A DNA stretch of 60,277 bases from Clostridiales bacterium. Its GTDB lineage: Bacteria > Bacillota > Clostridia > Christensenellales > Aristaeellaceae. The notes under the pieces were generated by a model. That model saw only the letters and a program-made list of their open reading frames with translations, had not been told where the DNA came from and made no database searches. Shown here one piece after another: positions 49,460 through 57,603 of the stretch. A program made the translations under genes and the position numbers. Location: assembly GCA_012837965.1 (NCBI GenBank), contig DUQF01000012.1, positions 1 to 60,277 on the forward strand, read 5' to 3'. The stretch's first letter is position 1, and the number at the start of each line of letters is the position of its first letter.

Positions 49460-51455
49460 GGTTTATTTGCTCCTTTTGTTGCTCGGGGTGCTGGCAAGTG
49501 ACAATCATCACCGGGTTTTGGGCGGTCATCAAGTTATAGTCACCAGTCTGACGGGCTTTGGATACTTGAAGCTGTATGATTTCTATCTGCTTAAAATTCA
49601 TTGCTTTGACGCACCGCAGGGTTTCAGAAATGGATTCTAAAGCAATAAGTGTAATGACTATACGAATAGAAGGGTTTTTACTAATAAGCATGCGCACAAT
49701 GGCTTCCATATTGCCGCTACTGCCGCCGATAAAGGCATGGGTAGGGGAAGGCAAGTCGCCGCAAGCGTCGGGTGCCCAGCCCTCAACAACTTGCAGGTTA
49801 TAACAGGCATGCTTTTGAGCATTTTTCTGAATAAGAGCGCAGGCGTCTTGTTTTCCTTCAACCGCATATACCCGCCCCTTAGGACAGGCTTTGGATAGCT
49901 CAATGGAAACCGATCCGGTACCGGCGCCAATATCATAAACAATTGCATCAGGGGGAAGTTGCAATTTTGAAAGGGAAACAGCCCTAATTTCCGCTTTGGT
50001 CATGGGAATAAGTTTATCACCCATTTCTCTCATAAAAGCTTCATCCGGCAAGTGGGGACAACCTGCGTTTCTGGCGTTCGGATTAATAATCAGCACGGAG
50101 CTTAGCGTATCAAAGTATTCATTTTTCAAATCCTCCGCAAGACCCGTGGAGATGCGTTCATCAGGATAGCCGAGCCTCTGCCCGACGTGCAAAAGTACCT
50201 TTCCCAAGCCCGCTTCAAACAGCCGATGGCACAGCGCTTGCACGCCGTTTGCGCCGCCTACCAAAGCAAAAACCTTGGAGTGGTGCGAAACGGTTGCCGC
50301 AATATCAGCTTCACGACCATGCAGGGAAATGACAAGGGCATCGTCCCAAGAGGTTTGGACTTTTGCGCACAAAGCTTGTAAAGAGCTGATGCCGGGATGG
50401 AGAACTACCTGAAAATCTTTAAGTAAAGGCAGTAGTTTTTTTGCGCCGGAATAAAAACCGATATCCCCGGAAAAGAGTACTGCCGGGTTTTGATAACAGG
50501 GATTATTTTTGATAAAGGCATAGATTTTTTCCGGAACGATGCATTCAAAACTGGGTTTTTGTGTCTGGACTGCTTTTATTAGCCGAGGGGCGCCGATGAA
50601 GCAGTCAGCCAACTTTAGAGCGCTAAGCGCTTGTCCCGTTAGGCATTCCAAGTTACCCATCATTCCCATACCGATAAGGTGAACGACAGGCCTTGGCCGT
50701 ACCTGAAAGCGCTCCTGAATGTGCTCAATTGCCTCTTGCAGACTTTTACCCGATACCTTGGGCGGTCTGCCGATAAGGATCACTTGAACGTCTTCTGCTT
50801 TAGCGGCATCCAACTTTTCTTGTAAGCCGCCGGCATCTCCCGATTCTTTGGTCACAAGGTAGCGGATGTTGTTGTCCCTTAACATGGCTTGATTCATTTC
50901 CATGCTGAAAGGCCCCTGCATGGCGATGATTTTTTGTGGTGGGATTCCGCTTTCCTTGCACGATTCCAAGGCCTCCGGTATCGGAAGAACACGTACAAAC
51001 AGACGTTGCTGATACTCTGGAATGTACGTATATGGAGCCAATTCCTTGCTGCCGGTGGTCACTAATATGTTGCCACAGATAGTTTGTAAATGTTTTGCTG
51101 CTTGGGCAATGGAATCCACATACACAATATCGCCTGTTGTTTGGGTTTCTTCACGCACAAGGCGTAAATAAGATAGACCCGCTGCACGTGCGGCGTTTAC
51201 AATATTGTCTGTTACCAATTGCGCATGAGGGTGGGTGGCATCGACTATGAGAGAAAAACGCTCTTTTTGAAACAGAGCGGTCATGGCCGCTTCATCCATA
51301 CGCCCTGTAGAAACCTTTAAGTTATCCCCCTTAGGCGTAAGGTTCTCTCCATAGCTTGTAGCGACGCAAACCAAGGTTTGAAGGCCGGCTTTGCCAAGAT
51401 ACTCTGCCAGCTTTCGTCCCTCTGTGGTACCTGAAAATAAGCAAATATCATACAT
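49443..51455 (-). CDS. CbiJ-CbiE-CbiT fusion (precorrin-6A reductase plus C5 and C15 methyltransferase/decarboxylase), 670 aa
   Basis: Three consecutive enzymes in one chain. Residues 1-245 are CbiJ/CobK (MYDICLFSGTTEGRKLAEYL, VDATHPHAQLVTDN). Residues about 257-465 are CbiE, a tetrapyrrole methyltransferase (VVHLIGMGMMGNLE, LFSGDIGFYSG). Residues about 475-655 are CbiT with the SAM motif VYDIGAGTGSVSIEL (about 506-520). The start at 51455 overlaps the CbiH stop by 8 bp; upstream frame (to 51563) lies inside cbiH. CbiE-CbiT fusions are common; CbiJ fused as well is less so. The fusion would channel precorrin-6A through 6B/7/8. Confidence 0.9.
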   Translation of the reverse strand: MYDICLFSGTTEGRKLAEYLGKAGLQTLVCVATSYGENLTPKGDNLKVSTGRMDEAAMTALFQKERFSLIVDATHPHAQLVTDNIVNAARAAGLSYLRLVREETQTTGDIVYVDSIAQAAKHLQTICGNILVTTGSKELAPYTYIPEYQQRLFVRVLPIPEALESCKESGIPPQKIIAMQGPFSMEMNQAMLRDNNIRYLVTKESGDAGGLQEKLDAAKAEDVQVILIGRPPKVSGKSLQEAIEHIQERFQVRPRPVVHLIGMGMMGNLECLTGQALSALKLADCFIGAPRLIKAVQTQKPSFECIVPEKIYAFIKNNPCYQNPAVLFSGDIGFYSGAKKLLPLLKDFQVVLHPGISSLQALCAKVQTSWDDALVISLHGREADIAATVSHHSKVFALVGGANGVQALCHRLFEAGLGKVLLHVGQRLGYPDERISTGLAEDLKNEYFDTLSSVLIINPNARNAGCPHLPDEAFMREMGDKLIPMTKAEIRAVSLSKLQLPPDAIVYDIGAGTGSVSIELSKACPKGRVYAVEGKQDACALIQKNAQKHACYNLQVVEGWAPDACGDLPSPTHAFIGGSSGNMEAIVRMLISKNPSIRIVITLIALESISETLRCVKAMNFKQIEIIQLQVSKARQTGDYNLMTAQNPVMIVTCQHPEQQKEQINHATHD

Positions 51456-52179
51456 CACGGTATCCTCTTTCGGTGACCATCTGACCATTGATGAGTTTGG
51501 TTTGGGCATTGCCGATAAAAACAGTGGTGAACATATCAACCTCCATATCCCGAAGCTCGCCAAGGGAAGTTAATTTATGGCTCTGTCCTTCCCGGCTAAT
51601 GTTGCGTACAACTGCGCAAAGGGTCTCCGGCTTTTTATGCTTGAGCATGATTTGACAGGCACGACTTAAATGGCCTTTTCGCTTTTTTGAACCGGGGTTG
51701 TAAAGCACGACGCACAAGTCTCCCTGGGCCGCTGCCGCCAATCTTTTTTCGATAGTGGCCCAAGGTGTTAGTAAATCGCTCAAGCTAATCACGGCAAAGT
51801 CATTGGTTAGCGGCGAACCCAACAAAGCCGCACCGGTAGTAGCGGCAGTTAAGCCAGGAATCACCTCGATTTCCGGTGTGGTTTGCTCACCCCTTAACTC
51901 AAGAGCAAGGCCTGCCAATCCATAGATACCCGGGTCACCGCTGCAAATAAGAGCGGTTGGAATGCCGGTCTTAGCCCTTTCAAGGGCATAGCGGCATCGC
52001 TGCACTTCTCCGGTCATGGGGGTTTCGTAGTATTCCTTGTCTGGAAAATATGGGCGTACCAAGGCATTATATACCTTATAACCCACGATAAGTTCGCACT
52101 TTTTTAGTGTTTGAATAGCCCTGACGGTCATATCTTCATAGGCGCCGGGGCCTATGCCTATGACATATAACTTGCTCAA
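51448..52179 (-). CDS. cbiH: Cobalt-precorrin-3 C17-methyltransferase CbiH, 243 aa
   Basis: A SAM-dependent tetrapyrrole methyltransferase that methylates C17 with ring contraction. The N-terminal LYVIGIGPGAYEDMTVRA, the GDPGIYGLAG block (about 82-91) and VLYNPGSKKRKGHL (about 154-167) identify it. I place the start at the TTG at 52179, just behind GGGAGGT and overlapping the CbiG stop (TTGA); an ATG at 52194 would put the Shine-Dalgarno inside the gene. It is preceded by cbiG and overlaps cbiJ-E-T by 8 bp. Confidence 0.9.
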   Translation of the reverse strand: MSKLYVIGIGPGAYEDMTVRAIQTLKKCELIVGYKVYNALVRPYFPDKEYYETPMTGEVQRCRYALERAKTGIPTALICSGDPGIYGLAGLALELRGEQTTPEIEVIPGLTAATTGAALLGSPLTNDFAVISLSDLLTPWATIEKRLAAAAQGDLCVVLYNPGSKKRKGHLSRACQIMLKHKKPETLCAVVRNISREGQSHKLTSLGELRDMEVDMFTTVFIGNAQTKLINGQMVTERGYRDV

Positions 52180-53195
52180 AATTGCACCTCCCATATTTTT
52201 GTTGCCACGGCCACAGTAACCCCATTTACACCCGTTTTTGGTATTAGGAGTTTATCATCATGCATCATGGCGGTACGTTCACAGATGTTATCTACTCCTG
52301 TGGTTTGTTTTACAAAAGTTGAGGCTGTAAACTCCCCGCTGAGTGAGCTCAATTGCTCGGCAGAGTAAAAGGTCAAAGGCAGTCCCCAACTTTCGCAAAA
52401 GGATAGAAGCCCCGCTTCTTTCTTTTTAATGTCTATTGATGCTACTTGCTGTATGGCTCGAACATCAAGACCGTGTGCGTGAAAGGTAGTTTTGACCGCA
52501 TTTTCAATTTGAGCAGCGGTGGCGCCTTTTCGGCAGCCAATCCCCAGTGTCAGTACTTTAGGAATAAGGCGCAGGGTACGGGGATAGGGTTCATGGGCAT
52601 AAACTGAAAAGGAAATACCGATTGGTCCTTTGTCAGCAACAATTAGCCCTACCGGCAAAGCGCCGCTAATGGGAACTTCCGCCTGTATAGGAATGTCTCT
52701 TTCTAAAATGGCGGCGGATATTTCTTTGGCTATCTGCATACTGCTGATAACATAACCCTGTTCCTGCGCCCATTCGTCTACGGCAAAGCGTCGGTTTATG
52801 TCAGTAGCGGTAGTAATAATAGGCAGGGCGCCAATGGCTTGTGCAATTTGCTTTGTCAAACGATTTCCGCCGCCGATATGGCCTGACAGTAAGCTGATGG
52901 CATATTTGCCGGCTACGTCCACACAGACCACTGCAGGGTCTACAGTCTTATCCTTTATAAGAGGCGCAATGTTGCGCACAGCGATTCCGGTCGCCGCAAC
53001 GAAGATGAAAGCATCTGCTTGGCGCCATAAATCACGAATGATTTTTCTGGAATCACGGTTCAGGAACTTTATTCCCTCTACTGAAAACCGTTCCGGCGCA
53101 AAGATGCTGCAGTTCCATTGAGACTCAAGCGAAGCTTTGATTTTCTGGCAGGTATGAATCCCTTGTCGGGTATAGGTGAAGAAATACGCTTTCAT
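52176..53195 (-). CDS. cbiG: Cobalt-precorrin-5A hydrolase CbiG, 339 aa
   Basis: It opens the delta-lactone of cobalt-precorrin-5A, releasing acetaldehyde. The central FVAATGIAVRNIAPLIKDK (about 68-86) and LLSGHIGGGNRLTKQIA (about 107-123) and the C-terminal LGIGCRKGATAAQIE block (about 216-230) are those of CbiG. The start overlaps the cbiF stop as ATGA. Another marker of the anaerobic pathway. Confidence 0.92.
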   Translation of the reverse strand: MKAYFFTYTRQGIHTCQKIKASLESQWNCSIFAPERFSVEGIKFLNRDSRKIIRDLWRQADAFIFVAATGIAVRNIAPLIKDKTVDPAVVCVDVAGKYAISLLSGHIGGGNRLTKQIAQAIGALPIITTATDINRRFAVDEWAQEQGYVISSMQIAKEISAAILERDIPIQAEVPISGALPVGLIVADKGPIGISFSVYAHEPYPRTLRLIPKVLTLGIGCRKGATAAQIENAVKTTFHAHGLDVRAIQQVASIDIKKKEAGLLSFCESWGLPLTFYSAEQLSSLSGEFTASTFVKQTTGVDNICERTAMMHDDKLLIPKTGVNGVTVAVATKIWEVQF

Positions 53196-53950
53196 GGCAT
53201 GGTCGCTTTTCGGTAGGCAGTAGAAAAGGAAGGGTCATAAAGCCGTGAGCGTTTATAATCATTTCCGAGGAAATCGCCCACAAGAATTAAAGCCAAGTTG
53301 CTAATACCGCACTCCTTAGCTGTTTGCGCCAGCGTAGACACGCTGCAATAATGTATCTCTTCATCCGGCCAGGAGACCTTATAAACGATTGCCGCCGGGG
53401 TGTTGGGGGAGTACCCGCCTTTCAGCAATTCCTCTTGAGTATCTTCAAGTAAGCCCGCCGATAAGAACAACACCATGCTTGCTTGGTGGCTTGCTAACGA
53501 AGCTAAGCTTTCTTTTTCGGGAACGAGGGTTCTTCCGGACATACGGGAAATAATCACTGTTTGTGAAACCCCTGGCAAAGTAAACTCGGCTTTTAGTGCA
53601 GCGGCTGCCGCACAAAAGGAACTGACGCCGGGGCAAACCTTATAAGGGATCCCCAAGGCTTTTAGCGCATCAAACTGTTCCCTTACAGCCCCGTAGATAC
53701 TGCTGTCGCCCGTGTGCAACCGCACGGTTGTAAGCCCCTTTTTTTCCGCCTTTTCCATGACTTCAAGGACTTGTTCCAGTGTCATTTTAGCGCTGTTATG
53801 GATTTGCGCTTCAGGCTTTGCATATGTAAGCAACTCCGGATTAACTAAGGAACCGGCATAAATAATGACATCCGCATCCGATAGAAGCTTAGCGCCCCGC
53901 ACGGTGATGAGGTCTTTGGCTCCGCTGCCTGCGCCTACGAAATGTACCAT
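53192..53950 (-). CDS. cbiF: Cobalt-precorrin-4 C11-methyltransferase CbiF, 252 aa
   Basis: A tetrapyrrole methyltransferase that adds the C11 methyl. HFVGAGSGAKDLITVRGAKL (about 3-22), the DVIIYAGSLVNPELL block (about 27-41), TGDSSIYGAVREQ (about 80-92) and the GVSSFCAAAAALKAE block mark CbiF/CobM. It follows cbiA by 1 bp and overlaps cbiG by 4 bp. Confidence 0.93.
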   Translation of the reverse strand: MVHFVGAGSGAKDLITVRGAKLLSDADVIIYAGSLVNPELLTYAKPEAQIHNSAKMTLEQVLEVMEKAEKKGLTTVRLHTGDSSIYGAVREQFDALKALGIPYKVCPGVSSFCAAAAALKAEFTLPGVSQTVIISRMSGRTLVPEKESLASLASHQASMVLFLSAGLLEDTQEELLKGGYSPNTPAAIVYKVSWPDEEIHYCSVSTLAQTAKECGISNLALILVGDFLGNDYKRSRLYDPSFSTAYRKATMP

Positions 53951-53951
53951 A

Positions 53952-55307
53952 TTATTTCTCTCTTTCTTGCTTGTAGTTTAAGGCCTGTTGATAAAAATTC
54001 ACGGCAAAATCAGGGTTTGCATAGAAGGGAAGGTGCGGAAAGCCGGCATATAGTCTGTTCGTACTGTGAACGCATGGCCAGCTACGTCCGGAAGGTTTTT
54101 CGGCAACAAATCCGTTTCCGTTGTGCGTGCAGTCGTAATAATGAAACTCATGCCCTCTGATAAACTGTCCTTTTTTGCACAATAGGTTGTCCTTGTTTGC
54201 TGTGAGGGTAAGATAACCGAAACGCTGCAATTTTCCGGTATTGTAACATTTCCCGGGCAAAAAGCCCACCATGGGCTGCTCGTCTATTGATTCTGTCAGG
54301 TACATAAAGCCCCCACACTCGGCGATGCAAGGCAGTCCTTTTTCCAAAGCTTCTTTGACGGATTTTAGCATAGAAAGATTGTTTGATAAAGCTTCTGCGT
54401 GCAGTTCGGGATAACCACCACCAAAATAAATGGCATGGCAATCCGGTAATTGCTGATCGGACAAGGGGCTAAACGGAATAATTTCTGCTCCAATGTCTTT
54501 AAGTAAATTTAAATTATCTTGGTAATAAAAGCAGAATGCACTGTCTTGGGCAATGGCAATGCGAACAGGCGCCATGGGATTCATTAGGAGCTTGCCATGT
54601 TCTTTTATGGTGGGCGCTGTGCTCGCCAACTGTAACAATCCATCCAAATCAATGCTGTTTTCCGCTTGTTCAGCCAAAAGCTTTAACTTTTCCTTGATAT
54701 CCTGTATGTCACTTGGCGCAACCAAGCCAAGCTGTCGGTTGTCAAAAACCACTTCCGGCATGGGAGGAAGGTAGCCCAAAACTTTCAAACTTTGACCAAG
54801 GTGTTTTACGATGGACGCTTTCATCTGTTCATAGCTGTGCTTGGTTACTTGGTTTAGAATCACTCCCTTGATGTAACTATTTGGCATGGCATCCACAAAA
54901 CCTTTTAATAAAGCGATGAGCGAGTAGGCCATGCCCCGGGCGTTTACCACCAATACGGCGGGGGTTTTAGTAAGCTCAGCAACATGGCGGCTGCTTTTTT
55001 CGCTGCTATCAAAGGTCCAGCCATCATAATAGCCCATAACCCCTTCCAAGATGGACAAGTCTGCTTGCTTACCATGATGAGATAGTAAAGATAGCAAAGT
55101 ATCTTCATTATAGAAGAACAAATCCAAATTGGAGCCCTTAGCCCCTATCACTTGTTGATGAAACAAAGGATCTACGTAATCTGGTCCGCACTTGAAAGCA
55201 TGCAGCTTAAGCCCTCGATCGATAAGGGCTTGCATGACTGCGCAACTGACGGTGGTTTTGCCACTGCCGCTTTGCACTCCGGCAAATAATACACGGGGAA
55301 GACTCAT
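53952..55307 (-). CDS. cbiA: Cobyrinate a,c-diamide synthase CbiA, 451 aa
   Basis: An ATP- and glutamine-dependent amidation of the a and c carboxylates of cobyrinate. The N-terminal amidoligase (P-loop GVQSGSGKTTVSCAVMQAL, about 10-28; FKCGPDYVDP, about 38-47) is followed by a complete class I glutamine amidotransferase with nucleophile region GLPCIAECGGFMYL (about 324-337) and a C-terminal His near PHLPFYANP. Thus amidotransferase function is intact here, in contrast to the CobQ-like gene. It overlaps the ABC ATPase stop by 4 bp. Confidence 0.93.
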   Translation of the reverse strand: MSLPRVLFAGVQSGSGKTTVSCAVMQALIDRGLKLHAFKCGPDYVDPLFHQQVIGAKGSNLDLFFYNEDTLLSLLSHHGKQADLSILEGVMGYYDGWTFDSSEKSSRHVAELTKTPAVLVVNARGMAYSLIALLKGFVDAMPNSYIKGVILNQVTKHSYEQMKASIVKHLGQSLKVLGYLPPMPEVVFDNRQLGLVAPSDIQDIKEKLKLLAEQAENSIDLDGLLQLASTAPTIKEHGKLLMNPMAPVRIAIAQDSAFCFYYQDNLNLLKDIGAEIIPFSPLSDQQLPDCHAIYFGGGYPELHAEALSNNLSMLKSVKEALEKGLPCIAECGGFMYLTESIDEQPMVGFLPGKCYNTGKLQRFGYLTLTANKDNLLCKKGQFIRGHEFHYYDCTHNGNGFVAEKPSGRSWPCVHSTNRLYAGFPHLPFYANPDFAVNFYQQALNYKQEREK

Positions 55308-56446
55308 GTCATTTCCTTTCTATTTCCGCTCCCTAACTTGCGAATGAAAGACTCTCTTGAAAGAACAGGTTTTTTGACGGATTTGGCGTATTCAAGCAGT
55401 TCGATGTATCTTGCGTTCTGCTCCCTGATGGGGGTTCCTGAATGCACAAACACCGGAGCTTGGTCAATGAACTGTTTTGCCTGAGCAATATGCGCATCGT
55501 TTATTGAAGAAAAGGCAGGAGCCATGACCACATGGTCCGATAAAACCCTTGCCACCTGACTGTCGGCGTCATTTTCAAAAAGGATACCGGTTGAGAAGGG
55601 TAAGCCATATTTTTGCATGAGCCGGAACAAGGGGATTCCCATACTATTTCCGGCCAAAATAAAAGCCTCTGGTTCTCCTTTCGGTTGTGTTAGCTCTACA
55701 CTGCCAAAAAGGGTATTGTAACTGCCCGTTTGCAGATTATAGAGCTCACACATTTTTTCATCTAAAAACACTTCATCCGGTGGACCGGCTACTTTGATAC
55801 GGTCTCCCTTTACACAGATTAACCAGTCAGATATTTTGGCCGCCAAATCAATCTCGTGTAAGGATAGTAAGACTGCCACTTGTTTTTGGGATGCTAAAGT
55901 TTGCAGGATATCCAACAATTCTATTTTATGACGAATATCTAAGTAAGAGGTTGGCTCATCCAGCACAAGAACTTCGGGTTGCTGGCAAAGTGCCCGTGCC
56001 AACATGACTCGCTGGCGCTGTCCGTCGCTAATTTGGGTAAAAAGTCGATATGCCAAATCTTCCGCACGTACCAAGCGAAGGCTATCCATAACAATAGCTT
56101 CGTCCTCAGGGGTGAGTTTTCCAAAGGCGTTGGTATAAGGGTAGCGCCCCAAGGCAACCACCTCATGGCAGGTCATCAGTTCGGGAGCAACTCTTTCTGT
56201 TAGCATGACAGACATGCGCTTTGCTAATTCCTTGTTGCTCCATTTTTCAATATTGCGCTGATCCAGAACTATCACTCCGCCGATTTTCTCCAAGTGACGT
56301 GTAATGGTTTTTAAAATTGTGGACTTACCCGAGCCGTTGGGACCAATGAGGGTAACAATTTTTCCCTTTTCAACGCCCAAGTCTATATCGCTGATAAGTG
56401 ACTTTTTGTTATAACCAACCGATAACTTTTTAGTTTTCACCTGCAT
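55304..56446 (-). CDS. BtuD/FecE-like ABC ATPase with an unusual C-terminal domain, 380 aa
   Basis: Residues 1-250 are an ABC ATPase of the iron-siderophore/cobalamin type: Walker A IGPNGSGKST (34-43), signature ISDGQRQRVMLARAL (SDGQ in place of SGGQ, about 139-153) and Walker B VLVLDEPTSYLD (159-170). Typical members stop at 250-270 aa. Here a further 120-130 residues follow (about 255-380: EAFILAGNSMGIPLFRLMQK, then a VVMAPAFSSI stretch) which look like a Rossmann-type alpha/beta domain. The function of this extension is unknown. It sits with the permease (2 bp away) and CbiA. Confidence 0.85.
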   Translation of the reverse strand: MQVKTKKLSVGYNKKSLISDIDLGVEKGKIVTLIGPNGSGKSTILKTITRHLEKIGGVIVLDQRNIEKWSNKELAKRMSVMLTERVAPELMTCHEVVALGRYPYTNAFGKLTPEDEAIVMDSLRLVRAEDLAYRLFTQISDGQRQRVMLARALCQQPEVLVLDEPTSYLDIRHKIELLDILQTLASQKQVAVLLSLHEIDLAAKISDWLICVKGDRIKVAGPPDEVFLDEKMCELYNLQTGSYNTLFGSVELTQPKGEPEAFILAGNSMGIPLFRLMQKYGLPFSTGILFENDADSQVARVLSDHVVMAPAFSSINDAHIAQAKQFIDQAPVFVHSGTPIREQNARYIELLEYAKSVKKPVLSRESFIRKLGSGNRKEMT

Positions 56447-56448
56447 GT

Positions 56449-57480
56449 TTAACTCCTCTCCCGCTTACGGCTAATCATCATAGCGATGACAACAGGAGCG
56501 CCGAACAGGGACGTAACAGTGCCGATGGCCAGCTCCGTGGGTGCAAAGGCTGTGCGGGCGATTAAATCACAAAACAGGCAAAATACAGCCCCGCACAAGA
56601 AACAAGTAGGGATAATGACAATCGGCTTGCCTGATTTCATCAAGAGTTTTGCGATTTGCGGAACCGCAATGCCAACAAACGAGATGGGCCCTGCAAAGGC
56701 GGTGACACAGGCAGAGAGAACGCTTGAGATAACAATCAATGCGGCCCGAAATAGTTTGATATTAATGCCCATGCTTTTTGCGTAGCCTTCTCCCAAACGA
56801 TAGGCATTCATGGGCTTGGACAGTAGGATGGAAAACAGCAAAGAAATCCCAACAATAATGCAAATAATACCTAAGTTTCCCCAAGCCGCTCCGGAAAAAC
56901 TGCCCATCGACCATGAAGTAAGATTAGCAATGTCATTGTCTTTAGCAAAAGTAATAAAGAAATTGGTGATGGCCGAGCAGATATACCCTACCATAATACC
57001 TACAACCAACAACATGGGCATGCTTTTGGTATATCGGGAGAAAATCAAAACAAAGCCCATGATCAGCATGGAGCCCGCAAAGGCGGCCAACACCAAAAGA
57101 TAGGGGGGGAGGGTACCATAGGCTCCCACCACAAAGATGATGACAAAACCCACGACCATCTTTGCGCCTGAGGAAATGCCTAAAACAAAGGGACCGGCGA
57201 TAGGGTTGCGGAAAAAGGTTTGCAACAGGAAACCACTGACAGATAGGGCGCCGCCCAAAATAGCGGCGGTCAGCAGCCTTGGCAAACGGATTTTCCAGAT
57301 GATATTGTGTTCCATACTGCCGACTTCAGCGTTACTTAGAATGATTTTAAATGCATCCAAAGGCGGAATGTCCACGGTTCCCGTATTGACATTCATCACG
57401 ATGCTCAGGGCAAACGAAATGAGTAGCCCAATAATAACAAATTGATATCTGATAATCGTGGCGAGTTTAGCCTTTTTCAT
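56449..57480 (-). CDS. BtuC/FecCD-type ABC permease, 343 aa
   Basis: About ten membrane helices with FecCD-family signatures: LPRLLTAAILGGALSVSGFL (about 50-69), the NPIAGPFVLGISSGAK block (about 76-91), and the ATPase contact region near SMGINIKLFRA (about 244-254). It forms the transmembrane channel with the BtuD-like ATPase. Located in a cobalamin operon beside cbiK, it may carry cobalamin or corrinoid precursors, or chelated cobalt. Start at 57480 behind AAGGAG. Confidence 0.88.
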   Translation of the reverse strand: MKKAKLATIIRYQFVIIGLLISFALSIVMNVNTGTVDIPPLDAFKIILSNAEVGSMEHNIIWKIRLPRLLTAAILGGALSVSGFLLQTFFRNPIAGPFVLGISSGAKMVVGFVIIFVVGAYGTLPPYLLVLAAFAGSMLIMGFVLIFSRYTKSMPMLLVVGIMVGYICSAITNFFITFAKDNDIANLTSWSMGSFSGAAWGNLGIICIIVGISLLFSILLSKPMNAYRLGEGYAKSMGINIKLFRAALIVISSVLSACVTAFAGPISFVGIAVPQIAKLLMKSGKPIVIIPTCFLCGAVFCLFCDLIARTAFAPTELAIGTVTSLFGAPVVIAMMISRKRERS

Positions 57481-57492
57481 ACCAACTCCTTC

Positions 57493-57603
57493 TCAGGACC
57501 TTTTTTCCTTAATGCGGTTTGCCCAAGAGAGCCCATGGTCTCTAACTTTTTCATTCAAACTAAAGGACTGAATGGTTTTACATTTTTTCACAGGCTTCAC
57601 CAT
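57493..57603 (-). CDS. Possible 36-aa small ORF between the BtuF-like and BtuC-like genes
   Basis: ATGGTGA at 57603-57597 overlaps the stop of the preceding gene; the ORF then runs 36 codons to a TGA at 57493, leaving 12 bp before the next ATG. The peptide is basic (MVKPVKKCKTIQ ... NRIKEKRS) with one Trp. It neatly fills an otherwise empty gap, but it has no separate Shine-Dalgarno. It may be translationally coupled or just chance. Confidence 0.3.
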   Translation of the reverse strand: MVKPVKKCKTIQSFSLNEKVRDHGLSWANRIKEKRS

